Below, in pieces: positions 1-11,106 of a DNA stretch of 64,000 nucleotides (the stretch's first letter is position 1; each line of letters begins with the position of its first letter). Source of the DNA: Mesostigma viride (lineage: Eukaryota > Streptophyta > Mesostigmatophyceae > Mesostigmatales > Mesostigmataceae); NCBI GenBank assembly GCA_009746045.1, contig RPFO01000002.1, positions 1,641,642 to 1,705,641 of the forward strand, in the 5' to 3' direction. Both the position numbers and the translations under genes were made by a program. The notes under the pieces were generated by a model. The model did no database searches. It saw only the letters and a program-made list of their open reading frames with translations, and had not been told where the DNA came from.

Positions 1-3000
1 ATCTCCCCCTGACCTTGGTAACCTGGCGAGCATCCATGGAACTGTCAACAAAGATCTCCAAGGTGATAGGCTGGGCAAAGTCAATCCCAGACAAAATCAG
101 ATCAGGGGTACTCTCCACCAACCGGGCTATGACTCGAGGCTTCTCATCCTCAAGCACCTCATCAGGCATTCTGCTATGGACCATCAAAGACGGACCACAG
201 ATGCTGGCAAACCAGGCCCACATGCCTCTCAACTCAGGTCCTGCAGCCTGGGTGATCTTCTCTGGCAAGGCCTTCACAATGGTCTGTTTATAATCTCCTC
301 CAGCCTGAAGCCTGATACTCCACTCCCCGTCCCTCCTGAACAGGGTAGCCTGCATTCCACAGAACACTACAGGCTTGTTGGGCTCCTGCCACAGCTCCTT
401 GCCCAGTGAAAACTTGCCACTGATGACAGGAATAAACTTCTTCAGCCAGGTCGTGGGGGCTAGCAAATGCAGATCATCTCCATGCAAACTAGCATACACT
501 GGCAGACCCTCCCATTGGGCCAGCAGCAAACAGGGATCAACTGAAGACACTCTCAAGCCACACTCACTGATCAGAGCTTCCTGCAGCGTGAGTCTCCAGA
601 TGATTGGGCTCGACCTGAGTCCTTCCAGGCCCTTCAGAATAACCAGGAATTGTTGATGCAGCTCCAGCTTCCAGATGGCAGGCACCTCAACACAGTAAGG
701 CTCATCCTGCTTCCACACCCTCCTGGCCACTTCTGGATCAGATTTTAAAAATGCCCTCTTGAAGTCCAGCAGCACTGATGACATAGCTGCTCCCCTGTTC
801 AGCAACCCCACGTAGAGACATAGCAAAATTCTCCATGTGTCGTGTAGCATCCCTGGCGTGTATAGCTCCTCTCCTGGCAGACTCCCCGTGCCGTGATACT
901 CATTCAGGACAGGCCTGACATGGGGCACTGATACCTCATCCACAACCTTCCTCTTCAGCACAAATCTCAAAGCAAGCTTCCTTGATGCTGGGGGACGTCT
1001 GTCTGTTGGTGCAGCACACTCAAACTGCAACCACTCCTCCAATGCCTTGGAGAAGGCGAGCTTCCAAGCCTCAAACAAAGTAGGCGAGCTCATCTCTTGG
1101 ACCAGCTGGTCATATGTCAAAGGAGAGTGTGCAGCAAGGCTCCTGTGAGTTATGCCAATACTGCTGGGGTGCAACACAGCTGGAATCACCAAACTGGCTG
1201 CTGGGGGCACCTCCCCTTCATCCCATTTTACACCCTTGACCGGCTTGGCCCTGCACCTGACTGGAAATGTTGTCCTGAAATTTTCTAGGGGAATCATCCC
1301 CCAGCCATCTCTTTTCAGAGCTGTAGCTCTGATAGAAATCCCAGGATTGCCCAGAAAATTCTGACCCAAAATCACAGGGCCATCATAGTCCTCTAGGACA
1401 AGGAAGGTCACATCCACACCCATGACAGGGGCAGTAACCTCTCCCAACACCCTTAGATGCGTCCTACCACTGAAATCAGACACCCAGGGGCAACTTGGTT
1501 CTCCGACCAGCAGTTCTCCTGTATGCTGAGGTCCCATGACAGAAACCTGTGCATTGGTATCTATCTCCATGGCAGCTACCTCAGGTTCATCCAACTGGAC
1601 AAGCTTGGACACCTTAGGCTCCTTCTTGGCTCTTTGCAAAGCCTGTACAATATCTGATAGACGCACACCCCTAGGCCTGGTGTCGGGCCGTTCCGGAGGT
1701 GCAGCCTGTCCGCCTGCTTGCCCAACCACCGTATGTGAAGGTACCCCAGGGGCCGGGCCAGGGTCACCCTGAGGGCTCGATACAGCTGTAGCACCCTGAT
1801 CAGGAAGCTCCACGTCACCCCCGCCTTGTACACCAGCGGGCACCTGGAAGAGGTCTCCTTGATTACCTCCCCGGGGACGGATCTTTGACCAGGACAGACG
1901 GTGCACTGCTTGGGAGCCATCAATGGCCACCCAGCACTTATGGCCAGCGGCTTCTACTCGGGTCACCACCCCATCATGCCAGCTGCCACGTTTCCCTGGA
2001 AAGCTTGGTTCCTTCCACACAACAACCTGTTGTCCAACGTTAGGTTCTAGGACACTCCAGCCCTTGTCTTTCTGCCTCAGCTTGAGGAACTTGGCCTCTA
2101 GCTTCTCCTTCCATGCCTGCTCAGCATCAGCTGGCAGCATCCTGGTATGCAGCATAAGAGGATTGATGGCAATGTCACCAAAGAACATGGGAGTCCTGAG
2201 GTTCAGCCTATCCTCCACAGAACGTAGCCATGCAGATGTCACAATGGCAGATGACGTCCTTGGAATCCTCTCCACCAGCAGCACAGTCTTGATCTCTTGG
2301 ATGGCTCTCTCCACCACCCCTTGCTGGCCGTGGCTCTCCCTGGGTGTAATCAGCAACTCTGGAAACTCTGGCAGGTTCTCACAGCACTCAAACTGAATGT
2401 CACACTGCAACAACTCCAACCCAGGGTACCTGCTCCTTGTCAACTTCAGAGCAGCAATTAATGTAGGCTTCTCCATGTCAGGCAGGATCTCTAGGGTCTT
2501 GTACTTGGTATATCTGTCCACTGCCACCAGCAGCTTCAAACCCCTGATTCTCTGAATATCTACCTGCACATGGCCTGGCTGCAAAATAGGAGTCCTGGCA
2601 TGAGACTGCTTGGGCTTTCTAGCAACTAGCCTGCACTTGCAAGCTTGAGCAACCTGTTGGCAGATGGAGTACAACTCACTTCCTCCCAGCCGTCTAGCAA
2701 CTTGCAAAGACTGAGCTGCATGGCCAAACATGGTATGCAACCTTGAGGCAATGTCATACAAGAGAGAAAATCTTTTATTGTCATTATTAGCACTCAAGGT
2801 ATGTACAGATCCCTTATGTACAGGAGGCACCAGGGTCGTGCCTGTCAGACTGTCTCCAGTCCTATCCTCATCCTGACCATCCTGTGCCAGTCCTGCACGG
2901 TCAGAATGCTTCTGAGATCCACCTGGGTCCACATCACCAGGTCCTACCTCAGGCTCAGCACCGCCATGGCGGGCACGTTGGCGAGTAACCACTGCAGCTA

Positions 3001-4081
3001 CAGCTGGTATACTCTCTGTGGTAACCAAGCTTGCCCCATCGTGTCCAATAGGCTCTGTCACTAGAGCATGGGGCTGCCCCTCACTGCCGTCACTAGCAGC
3101 TACATTACACACCCCTGGGGGCACCCTCCAGGGTTCAGGGATGTGACAGTGCAGGCTCAAGTCAATGATCAGCAGCCTTGCCCTTGCCCTTATCCTGGGA
3201 TGGACCAGCCTTGTCCTTGCTGCCACCCTGAGCTGGCTTGCTCTGACCTTCCTGCCTCAGGTACGAGGGACACTCATTCCTGAAGTGACCCTTCCCCTGG
3301 CAGAAATAACATTCCACCTGACTGATGTCCCGTGAGGTCCCACTGCTGGGCCCAGCCTTGGGAGGACCACCCACCCTCTTGAAGTCAAACTGGGACTGTG
3401 GATGTCCCGACTTCGGCGGGGTCCCCCGTCCAGCCCTTCTGTCACGTACGCCCCCTCCTGGACCTTCCTCGACCCCTTGAAGAGGTCTCAGGCCCTCTCG
3501 AGGGCGCTGGGCCCCCGTGGCCCGATCCCCTCATGGACTTAACCGTAGGTTCAGCGGCCTCCTCGTCACCTTGACGAGGGCGCTTACCACCCACGTACTT
3601 GCCGCTGAAACACTCATACAACTGGTCCGTCATGGCTGCCCAGCCATGGACCTGTCGCATGTGGATGGTCACATTATCCATGGTGACCGGATCCAGCTGC
3701 AGCGACTTGAGAAAGTCGCCCATGGCCATCCGATCTGCCACGAAGAATCCCTTGGCCATGGCGTCCTCCCTCAGCTTGACGAAGTCTTCAAAGGCGTGGA
3801 CCACTAGCTGCCCCTTGATGGGCTTGTAGTCCAGGTATTCTTGCTTCAGGTGGGACCCATCTATGGTCCTCTTGTCACTCAGGAACACCCTGAGTCGCGT
3901 CATAAACGCCGCCCAGGTGTCCCCCGCCGCGTGTCGCTCCCGAACAAACTTGAACAGCCGCCTCGCCGACTGCCTTATGTAGGCACTAGACGCCAGGATG
4001 CGAAGCTTGTCACCGGTGTATATCTCCGTGTACAAGTTCATGTCCTCTAACATCCTCTCAGCGTCCCGGGGCTGCCAATTG
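1..4081 (-). mobile_element. Older Ty1/copia-type LTR retrotransposon (element A), 3' part, broken
   Basis: This is the downstream part of an old copia-type element, read right to left. Parts seen in order: gag-like coding (about 3160-4081) with a CCHC zinc knuckle near 3270-3310, integrase-related sequence (about 1950-2800), a retropepsin-like segment (about 1330-1600), copia-type reverse transcriptase (about 400-1250, with an HGDD-type catalytic box), and the beginning of RNase H at the left edge, where the element leaves the window. It is broken in several places. Its gag region is interrupted at 4082-4088 by the younger element B, and the rest of A resumes at 13339. A and B share the same order of parts and clear protein similarity, so they are related families. 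A must be older than B because B is inserted in it. Confidence 0.85.
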
Positions 4082-4088
4082 TCCTTGA
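4082..4088. repeat. Target-site duplication, left copy, of element B
   Basis: TCCTTGA lies immediately left of the GTTAGC end of element B and again immediately right of its other end at 13332-13338. If the LTR is taken to include two more bases, the duplication is the 5-bp TCCTT usual for copia elements; otherwise it is 7 bp. Both flanks belong to the gag region of element A. Confidence 0.85.
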
Positions 4089-5522
4089 GTTAGCGAGCAG
4101 CCAGAACTGTGAGTTCCTGGTCTCTCACGCCACACAACGGGATGAGCCAAAGTTGCAAGGCAGCCTTTTAACCCGTGCACCAAGCCACGACCACGGTGAG
4201 CGGTTCCACGTCCAATGTGGGAGCCTCGGTTCGTGCTTGCCAAGATAGCTGGTCATCCCCCATGACCAAGCTATATCCTTTGCGTTGTTCCTCGTTCCCA
4301 TCGGCGTGACGAGGCACGTGCAGGCAGGCAAGCAAATCCTCAACGTCCACTGGCATCAGTGCAGAGCCAGGACGAACTGGATTTGCCTAGACTCTGCAAC
4401 CTAGGAAGTACAGGACCTGTCACAAGCCTGCAAGGCCTAGTATCCTTGCAGACCTGTGCATTACAATTCGTTCAAGTGGCCCGCCGGAGCGGCTGTACAA
4501 TTTTTCCCAGTGAGCGCGCTGCCAAGTGTACTTGTGGGCAAATTTTTAGGTGCCCCGTCACTTCGAGGTACTAAAAATTAGGCTACGGTACGAATTCAGC
4601 GAATTTCAGCGAATTTTCAGTCGAACCAAAGGAAGTGACGGCAACTACCAAAAAGTTTCCGTTACGAATTTTCAGCCCAACACTCGCGCAAAATGAAGTG
4701 ACGGCAACTACCAAAAAGTTTCCGTTACGAATTTTCACTCCCACACGTTTGCACAAGAGGAAGTGACGGCAACTACCAAAAAGTTTCCGTTACGAATTTT
4801 CAGTCCCACACTTTGCGCAAATTTTAGTAGGGCTGCACGCAAGCTACCTTTCAAAATTTTGCGCTAGTATGGAACGCATTTCATTCGTCTGGAGGAACGC
4901 TGCCCGCCAACTACCCCCGTTCAGAATGTTCCGCCGAAATTTACTTGAGATTTGGAAATCTGAACGTGCGCGCAAATTTTAGTAGGGCTGCACGCAAGCT
5001 ACCTTTCAAAATTTTGCGCAAGTATGGAACGCAATTCATTCGTCCGGAGGAATGCTGCTCGTCAACTGCCCCCGTTCAGAAAGTTGCGCCGAACTTTACT
5101 TGAGATTTGGAAATCTGAACGTGCGGTTGGAGTTTCGCGGGGAAACCCAAGTTCCCGAGTAATTCACCAATGACGCGCTTCGAACACTTGCCCGCTAAAA
5201 CCTAAGCAGCCGCTCCGGCTGGCCACTTAAACGAAACGGGATGCAGTTCCTGTAGTCCACCAGTCACAGGCTGCTGCTCCTCTGGTCTACGTGGACCACA
5301 GTCACGTGATAGTCAGGCTAAGCATGTGCAGGCACGGCCTGCCACGTGTCCTGCCCACTATACCAGAGGACTGTACCCTACTAGTCGGCCACGGACGGCT
5401 AGGACTTCGGGACCTCATATCTTTCTCGTCCCTTGTCTGTTTCAGGCGGACCGTCAGCACGGCGTTGGAAAGGTCTTTCCAAACTGCATCCACTTAGCAT
5501 ATTGGTTGCCCAAAATGCTAAC
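4089..5522 (-). repeat. 3' LTR of element B, split by a DNA element
   Basis: 4089-4459 plus 5244-5522 match 12682-13331 almost base for base in the same orientation. The 784 bases between the two parts are absent from the other LTR. The ends are GTTAGC and GCTAAC. Short ORFs that repeat in both LTRs are shadows of this duplication. Confidence 0.93.
4460..5243. mobile_element. Non-autonomous DNA transposon (MITE-like) inside the 3' LTR of element B
   Basis: The 784-bp insertion is defined exactly by comparison with the empty LTR at 13053-13054. Its ends form an imperfect inverted repeat of about 37 bp: the inner halves AAGTGGCcNGCCGGAGCGGCTG match nearly perfectly and the outer halves less well. 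It has no coding capacity. Inside are three direct copies of a roughly 43-bp unit containing AAGTGACGGCAACTACC (starting near 4634, 4695 and 4761). There are also two copies of a roughly 80-bp unit starting GCGCAAATTTTAGTAGGGC (about 4814 and 4972). The target duplication is unclear: TGC is possible if the empty site gained one C. The superfamily is unknown. Confidence 0.8.
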
Positions 5523-5543
5523 TCCAACCCTTTCTTCTTTTGG
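5523..5543 (-). other. Polypurine tract of element B
   Basis: On the minus strand the run AAAAGAAGAAAGGG lies a few bases upstream of the GTTAGC start of the 3' LTR. This is where the plus-strand primer of an LTR retrotransposon is expected, and it confirms the minus orientation. Confidence 0.75.
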
Positions 5544-6533
5544 AGCTGGACCAGCTTGAAACAAACCTAACCTTGCTTGTGCCCACTCAGCCACAGACCG
5601 CTTGGTCCCTTGAGGTTGATCAGACCTTTGAGGGCCCAGGTTCCTGCCTCCTTTGGGTAACAACATATCTGCCCTTGGACCAGGCTAGGTGTACTGGCCA
5701 GTGAATCAGAGGTCACCCCAGGTTATCCCCTGACCCCTTGGTCAGCTCCCAACCTTTCCTTGGGTACTTGGTGCTGGATTAAAGTCAAGGCACATTACCT
5801 AGTCCAATGGCTGGGATTACAGGATGCCAAGAACGTACTATTGTGAGTTCCTGATCTTTCACAGTTATCACAGGCGCCCGTTCTTATGGCGCCCGCCTTG
5901 GCCAGCCTTTCCCTTTTATGCTCAAAGAGACTCAGGTAGCACCTATACAAATACTGCCTCATTGGGGAGCCCATGTCTTCACTGGGTGTTAAGCCCAGGA
6001 ATCACTCATGCCAGGCTGTGGCTCTGCTGGGGAATTGAACCCCACCCCAACCTCCAGGTTTATAGGTGACCTGGAACTTTACACAAGAGAAACATTACAA
6101 CCATGGAACAACATGAGAATGACATGACATGATTATGTTTTATTCAAGCATTATATAACCCAGAATGTGGCCCCCTGGCAACCATGTTCCACATGGTCAC
6201 ACAACCAGGTTCTTTATTAGCAACAGGTTGGAAACAAGCACTAGAAAACATATGTACAGCAACCTGTAAGAACCAACATTCGGGTTGCCCTTGCATGGCC
6301 TAACTGTTTGAGGCCAAAGGCGTCGACTTAAGTCCTGGCGACTCTTCTGAACCCCATGGGGAGGGCCAGGCATGATTCTCAGCTGGTAGGAGTGACATTC
6401 CACACCAACTCCTGTCCAGGAGGGTGTACCTAACCCTGAAGGACCGGCTGTCAACCAGTAAGCACCAGTCACCACTTGGTACTTTGGTCAAGCAGCCCAC
6501 TGGGGGCACCCAAGCTGAAGCAAGGCCTGGTCT
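5544..6533 (-). other. Non-coding 3' region of element B
   Basis: No convincing gene is seen between the end of the RNase H region and the polypurine tract. A segment near 5838-5870 resembles part of the LTR (GTGAGTTCCTGATCTTTCAC against GTGAGTTCCTGGTCTCTCAC near 4108). This may be a fragment of a related LTR or a shared regulatory stretch. Confidence 0.5.
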
Positions 6534-7517
6534 CTATGGCCGCCCGTGTAAGGGGTCCATGAGCCCACGGAGCAGGGGGTACTGCCTCTCCGCCTTCTCC
6601 TCCAGCTTGGTGAGGGCATCTGCAGGGTTGTCCACACCAGGCACATGTTCAATGTGAGCTAGGTAGGACATCTCCTTGAGCAACAAGTAGTCAAGGTCCC
6701 TGCTCCTGGCCAGCTGCCTGTGCACAAATTGCACCATGCCCATGCTATCAGTCCTCACCAGTGTGTGCAGCTGCAACCTACAGGAAGCCACTTGACATAG
6801 CTGGTAGAAGAGCTCCCTCAAGTAAAGAGCAGTATGCAGCCCTTCACAGATTGCCCTGCACTCAGCAATATCACTGCTGGGTGTAACCCTGTTCTGCAAC
6901 CGACTGTACCAGGTAACAAGTGAGGTGTGATCTTGCTCCAGGGTAACTAATGCTGCTGCCCGGCCCCTGACCTCTGTGACCTTCCTATTGTCCATAGAAC
7001 TGTCTACATAGAGAACCATGTCAAGGGGCTTGTACAAATCCACAGGACCCAGTATGAGAGGGGGAGACATCATGACAGCCTGCACCACACTCTCAGCACC
7101 CACCTCAACCAGCTGGGAATCAGTAAGTCGACTCAGAACCAGCAAGTCAGGGGCACATATACTTGCAAGCCATGCCAGCATGCCCCTGATGGTAGCACAC
7201 CTAGCCTGCGTGATGGGCTCCTGCAATGCATCTACAATCTGCTGTGGGTAGTCCTTACCACCCTCCATCCTGATGAACCACGAGCCCTTGGCTTGGAACA
7301 ACGTAGCCTGCATGCCACAGAAGACCATAGGCTCATTCTCCACCATGTGCTGTATCTTACCCAGCTCAAACCGCTTCTGGATCTTAGCCAAGACAGCCTC
7401 AACCCAGTCTGGTGGACCTATGAGATGCAGGTCATCACCATGCAGTGAGGCAAAGACAGGAAGACCATTGTAGGACCCTTGGAACAAACAGGGATCCACT
7501 GGAGACACAGAACCCAC
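6534..7517 (-). CDS. Element B: end of reverse transcriptase and RNase H (retrotransposon part)
   Basis: The open segment encodes 327 residues. It begins near the HGDD catalytic box of a copia-type reverse transcriptase. It continues into a copia-type RNase H, recognisable from a VDSSMD stretch, an AECRAICEG stretch, RTDSMG, and a C-terminal HVPGVDNPADALTK, which is the hallmark ending of Ty1/copia polyproteins. It belongs to the fossil element and is not a host gene. Confidence 0.85.
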   Translation of the reverse strand: MGSVSPVDPCLFQGSYNGLPVFASLHGDDLHLIGPPDWVEAVLAKIQKRFELGKIQHMVENEPMVFCGMQATLFQAKGSWFIRMEGGKDYPQQIVDALQEPITQARCATIRGMLAWLASICAPDLLVLSRLTDSQLVEVGAESVVQAVMMSPPLILGPVDLYKPLDMVLYVDSSMDNRKVTEVRGRAAALVTLEQDHTSLVTWYSRLQNRVTPSSDIAECRAICEGLHTALYLRELFYQLCQVASCRLQLHTLVRTDSMGMVQFVHRQLARSRDLDYLLLKEMSYLAHIEHVPGVDNPADALTKLEEKAERQYPLLRGLMDPLHGRP

Positions 7518-10065
7518 AAGTATTCTTCAAGAATTTCTCTAGGCTCTTTCTCCAGATAATGGGACTGGACCTGAGACCTTCCAACCCTTTCAGAATTCTC
7601 AGGTACCTGGCCTTTATCTCTGCTCTCCATACAGCAGGTACAGTCACAAAGAAAGGAGGGATATCTCTCCAAGTCTGCCTAGCCTGATCTTGGTCACCCT
7701 TGAGAAAAGCCCTCTTGAAATCAATCAGCACAGAGCTATAGGGCACACCCTTAACCAGAAAAGACAGAAATATACACAGCAGAATCCTCCACGTGTCATG
7801 CAGCATCCCTGGAGTATAGAGCTCCTCATCTAACAACTGGCCAGTGCCATGATACTCGGTTACAACTGGTCTGACATGTGGCACCTGGACACCATCAACC
7901 TCCTTGAGCTTGAGGACAAACATCAATCTGAGCAGCTGGTGAACTTCTGGCAGCTCATCCACAGGTTCTGCACAGTTGGAAACTATCCACTCATGCCCAG
8001 AAGCAACAAAGCCAAGAGTCCATGCCTTAGCCATCTTGGGGCTCTGCATCATCTCGACTAGCTGGCGCCAGGGAATAGGACTGTGAGCAGCTATCTGGTA
8101 CCTGTTTACCCCTAACTGCCTTGGATCAAAGGTGGTTGGGATTATCAACAAGTCCTCAGCTATGGGCTCCTGACTCTGAGGACCCTCAGCTGGCTGACTC
8201 CTAACAGCCTTCACCGCCACTGCAAGACCCTGGGAATAGTGATATCTTTCAAGGGGGAGGCTGCCCCTGCCTTCTAGTGCCAACTCATCAGAGGTCAAAG
8301 TAACCCCTGGCATGCACAAGAAGTTCTGTCCCAGAATGGCAGGCCCCTTATAGCCCTCTACCACACAGAACGTGGTGGGCACCCCTAAGATAGGCACACT
8401 CACTTCCCCAAGGATCTTCATGGACACCTTTCCTGAGAAATCAGACACAGCAAGGCAACTGGGATGGGACATCTGTAAGCCTACAGCATCCTCTTCCCTG
8501 ATGACAGACACCTGTGAGTTGGTATCTACCTCCATTGTAGCTGCCCAGCACGACCCCCACCCCGTGAGCTTGGATACCTTGGGATCATGTTTGCTGCGCA
8601 TGAGTGCTCGGATGACGTCCGCCATGAGAGGCCCCCGGGCCTTAGGTGGCTGCCCCGTCCCCTCTGGCCTTGTGACAGTTGCTTCAGCAGCCTCCTCCTG
8701 CTCGTCATCTTCCAGCAGGGACAGACCATCATCCACTACCAGAGGATTGTTAGCTGCTGCTGCCTGGCTCTGGCCTGGCTCCTCAACCCAGCTGGGAGGG
8801 CCTGGCCCGTCTGCAGGCCAGATTGCATGTGGCCTTCTTTCCTTGACATGAGCCCAGGACAACCTGTACACGTGCCTTGGATCCTTTTCCAAAGCCACCA
8901 GGCAAGATCTGTTAGCTTCTTCCACACGAGTGACAACCCCATCCTGCCACTTCCCCCGCTTGCCTGGAATAGATGGTTCCTTCCACATCCTGACCTTCAG
9001 CCCCACCTGAGGCCTCAGCACATTCCAGTTCTTGTCCTTACGTCTCAGCTGGGCAAATAACCTATCTGCCTTCCTAAGACTGGCCTGCACCACGTTCTCA
9101 GGCAACAAGCTATACTGCAGGGCCAGGGGAGAGACAGCCACACCATCAAAGTAATAGTTAACCCTGTGGTTCAGCTGCTCTTCTATCCCCTTACACCAGG
9201 CTGCCCTCTCTAAGGCAGATGCCACAAGTGGCACTGACTCTGCTGCTAGCACCACTGTCTTCACTTCACGTATGGATCTCTCTACAGCCCCTTGCTGCCC
9301 ATGACTCTCCCTGGGGACTACTACCAGCTTACAAGGCAGCTGGTCCTGATGCTTGAGCAAACAGTCAAACTGCAAGTCTGCCTGCACACTCTTGCACACC
9401 CCAAAGCCTGGGATCAGGGCCTTCATACCCAACAACAAGTGGTGCTCCTGCATACCAGGCAGAACGTCTATCAGCCTGTATCTGCTGAACCTGTCCACTG
9501 CCACCAATATATACAAGCCCCTGATATGCTGGATATCCATCTGGATGTCGCCACGCTCCCTAGCAGGCTCCCTAGCATGGGACTGAGGTGGGTGAACAGC
9601 ATTCTCCTGGCAACCACAGTTCTCAGCAGCAGCCTGGCATGCCTCCCACAAAGGCTCCCTACCTAGCTTCCAAGCAAACATTGCTGCCTGCCCAGAATGC
9701 CCAAACATATGATGCAATCTATGGCCAGCCTCAGCATAGCTCAGCACTCTGTCAGTACTGACCTGGCGAGACGTCTGAACCGTGTGTGGGGACACATGAT
9801 CCACTCCTGAGGTTCCAGGGCTTCCTGCAGGCCATCCTGACTCCCCAAGCCAGGTCCTGCTCCCTGGACCGCTCCAGGCCCTTCCAGCAAGGTCCTTGGC
9901 CCTCCAGGCCAGCACCTGCTGGAGACCCACCACCTGCATGAGGCATAGGGAATTCAGCTGCAGCATTGTTATTGCAATCCAGTGGAAGAACAACATCTTT
10001 ACACCCTTGGTGCTGCACAAGGGGCACACCCCCATCCTTATGTACATCCAACACACCTTCCCCAA
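7435..10065 (-). CDS. Element B: pol region with integrase, retropepsin-like segment and reverse transcriptase
   Basis: An 876-residue open segment. A GAG-pre-integrase-like stretch (HHMFGHSGQAAMFAWKLG, about residues 115-150) precedes an integrase core (about 165-290) with the polar run ESHGQQGAVERSIREVK. A small beta-rich domain follows (about 335-410). After a linker comes a retropepsin-like segment (about 515-600) with DTNSQVSVI and ILGQNFL. The copia reverse transcriptase starts about 640, with LIDFKRAFLKGD as the motif A region. The protease-like segment lies after the integrase, not before it as in typical copia elements; element A shows the same order. Confidence 0.85.
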   Translation of the reverse strand: MGKVCWMYIRMGVCPLCSTKGVKMLFFHWIAITMLQLNSLCLMQVVGLQQVLAWRAKDLAGRAWSGPGSRTWLGESGWPAGSPGTSGVDHVSPHTVQTSRQVSTDRVLSYAEAGHRLHHMFGHSGQAAMFAWKLGREPLWEACQAAAENCGCQENAVHPPQSHAREPARERGDIQMDIQHIRGLYILVAVDRFSRYRLIDVLPGMQEHHLLLGMKALIPGFGVCKSVQADLQFDCLLKHQDQLPCKLVVVPRESHGQQGAVERSIREVKTVVLAAESVPLVASALERAAWCKGIEEQLNHRVNYYFDGVAVSPLALQYSLLPENVVQASLRKADRLFAQLRRKDKNWNVLRPQVGLKVRMWKEPSIPGKRGKWQDGVVTRVEEANRSCLVALEKDPRHVYRLSWAHVKERRPHAIWPADGPGPPSWVEEPGQSQAAAANNPLVVDDGLSLLEDDEQEEAAEATVTRPEGTGQPPKARGPLMADVIRALMRSKHDPKVSKLTGWGSCWAATMEVDTNSQVSVIREEDAVGLQMSHPSCLAVSDFSGKVSMKILGEVSVPILGVPTTFCVVEGYKGPAILGQNFLCMPGVTLTSDELALEGRGSLPLERYHYSQGLAVAVKAVRSQPAEGPQSQEPIAEDLLIIPTTFDPRQLGVNRYQIAAHSPIPWRQLVEMMQSPKMAKAWTLGFVASGHEWIVSNCAEPVDELPEVHQLLRLMFVLKLKEVDGVQVPHVRPVVTEYHGTGQLLDEELYTPGMLHDTWRILLCIFLSFLVKGVPYSSVLIDFKRAFLKGDQDQARQTWRDIPPFFVTVPAVWRAEIKARYLRILKGLEGLRSSPIIWRKSLEKFLKNTCGFCVSSGSLFVPRVLQWSSCLCLTAW

Positions 10066-10098
10066 GGGGTGATTGACTATTTACAGGGGATGATGTAG

Positions 10099-11061
10099 CT
10101 AGTCACTGCTGCCCCGACTGGCCCCCTGCCCCAGCAGGCTTGGCCTTCCTGTCAGGACACTCACGACGCCAGTGACCTTCCTTGCCACACACAAAGCATG
10201 CTCCACCCTTCTTCCCAGACCCAGCCCCACCCTTGCCAGGCTTCCCTGGCCTCCCTGAGACTGTCCACCCTGCTTGCCCTGGTTGCCTTGAGCTTGGCCC
10301 TTGCCTTGCCCTTGGCCACCCTTACCCTGCTGACCACCAGCTTGCTGGCTCCCAACCCCTCCTTGGGAACCTGCACCCTTGCCACCCTGAGCCCCCTGCC
10401 TCTGGCGCCTGAAGCGCTTACGCTTGTTGGGCCTTGCCCCATCACGGGCTGGGTACCCGGGGACATCACCTTGGCCCTGCACAGCGGAGGTGGCATTGCT
10501 GCCATGGGACTGGATAGCTTTGCAGGCAGGATCTGGCTTCCTTATGCTGAGGATTACAAGCTCCAGAGCACGCAAGGAGCCATCAGTCTGGTTAAGAAAC
10601 ATGCGGGCACTGTTCCTCCCATCCACACTCAAACCCATACGGTCCAGGAAATAGTCTGCCAAGGCCCTATCTGTGACCAGGAAGCCATACTTGGCCCCCT
10701 TGTCCCTGATACGGTTGAGCCTAGCCCATTCCTCTGCCACAGGACCCACTATCTCAAAGGTGTCATACTGATGTTTATAGTAGTTGGTGAGGTTGAGAAC
10801 CTTGTCAGAGAACTCCTCCCTCAACCCATCCAGGAACTGTGCCCAGGTTAGCTTATCCTTGACACCAGTCCTAGCCTTTTCCCTGACACGCTCTGACGAG
10901 TCCCTGTTGCACGTGGACGAGTGAAACACTTGCACTAGGTTGACAGTGGGGTCCACGGAGAGCACAACCAGCTCCATGTCCTCTAGCCACTTGTCTAGAG
11001 CTTCCTGTGCTAGTGGTGGGTTAAGAGGCTTTTGTCCATTCATAAGCGTGACTGCACTCAT
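10099..11061 (-). CDS. Element B: gag-like ORF
   Basis: A 320-residue ORF. The N-terminal two thirds is similar to the gag region of element A, for instance a stretch running from a DKLTWAQFLDGLREEFSDKV core into TDRALADYFLDRMGLS. A Gly/Gln/Lys-rich tail carries a zinc-knuckle-like cysteine motif near the end (HALCVARK region). It probably encodes the capsid-like structural protein of the particle in which copia elements replicate. The ORF is uninterrupted. Confidence 0.8.
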   Translation of the reverse strand: MSAVTLMNGQKPLNPPLAQEALDKWLEDMELVVLSVDPTVNLVQVFHSSTCNRDSSERVREKARTGVKDKLTWAQFLDGLREEFSDKVLNLTNYYKHQYDTFEIVGPVAEEWARLNRIRDKGAKYGFLVTDRALADYFLDRMGLSVDGRNSARMFLNQTDGSLRALELVILSIRKPDPACKAIQSHGSNATSAVQGQGDVPGYPARDGARPNKRKRFRRQRQGAQGGKGAGSQGGVGSQQAGGQQGKGGQGQGKGQAQGNQGKQGGQSQGGQGSLARVGLGLGRRVEHALCVARKVTGVVSVLTGRPSLLGQGASRGSSD

Positions 11062-11106
11062 GTGAGGTCTCGACCCTGGCAGCGCTTCACCGGCTCCACC
11101 ACAGTG

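Noticed and set aside
4058-4574. Small ORFs repeated at 12618-13338 that look like a duplicated gene
   Set aside because: They lie in the two LTRs of element B and are duplicated for that reason.
5810-5824. GGCTGGGATTACAGG is identical to a phrase in primate Alu repeats
   Set aside because: The flanks do not resemble Alu at all and the rest of the window is algal; taken as coincidence.
6026-6046. GGGGAATTGAACCCC looks like the T-arm of a tRNA on the minus strand
   Set aside because: No matching acceptor stem, D-arm or anticodon arm at the right spacing was found; it is inside the non-coding end of element B.
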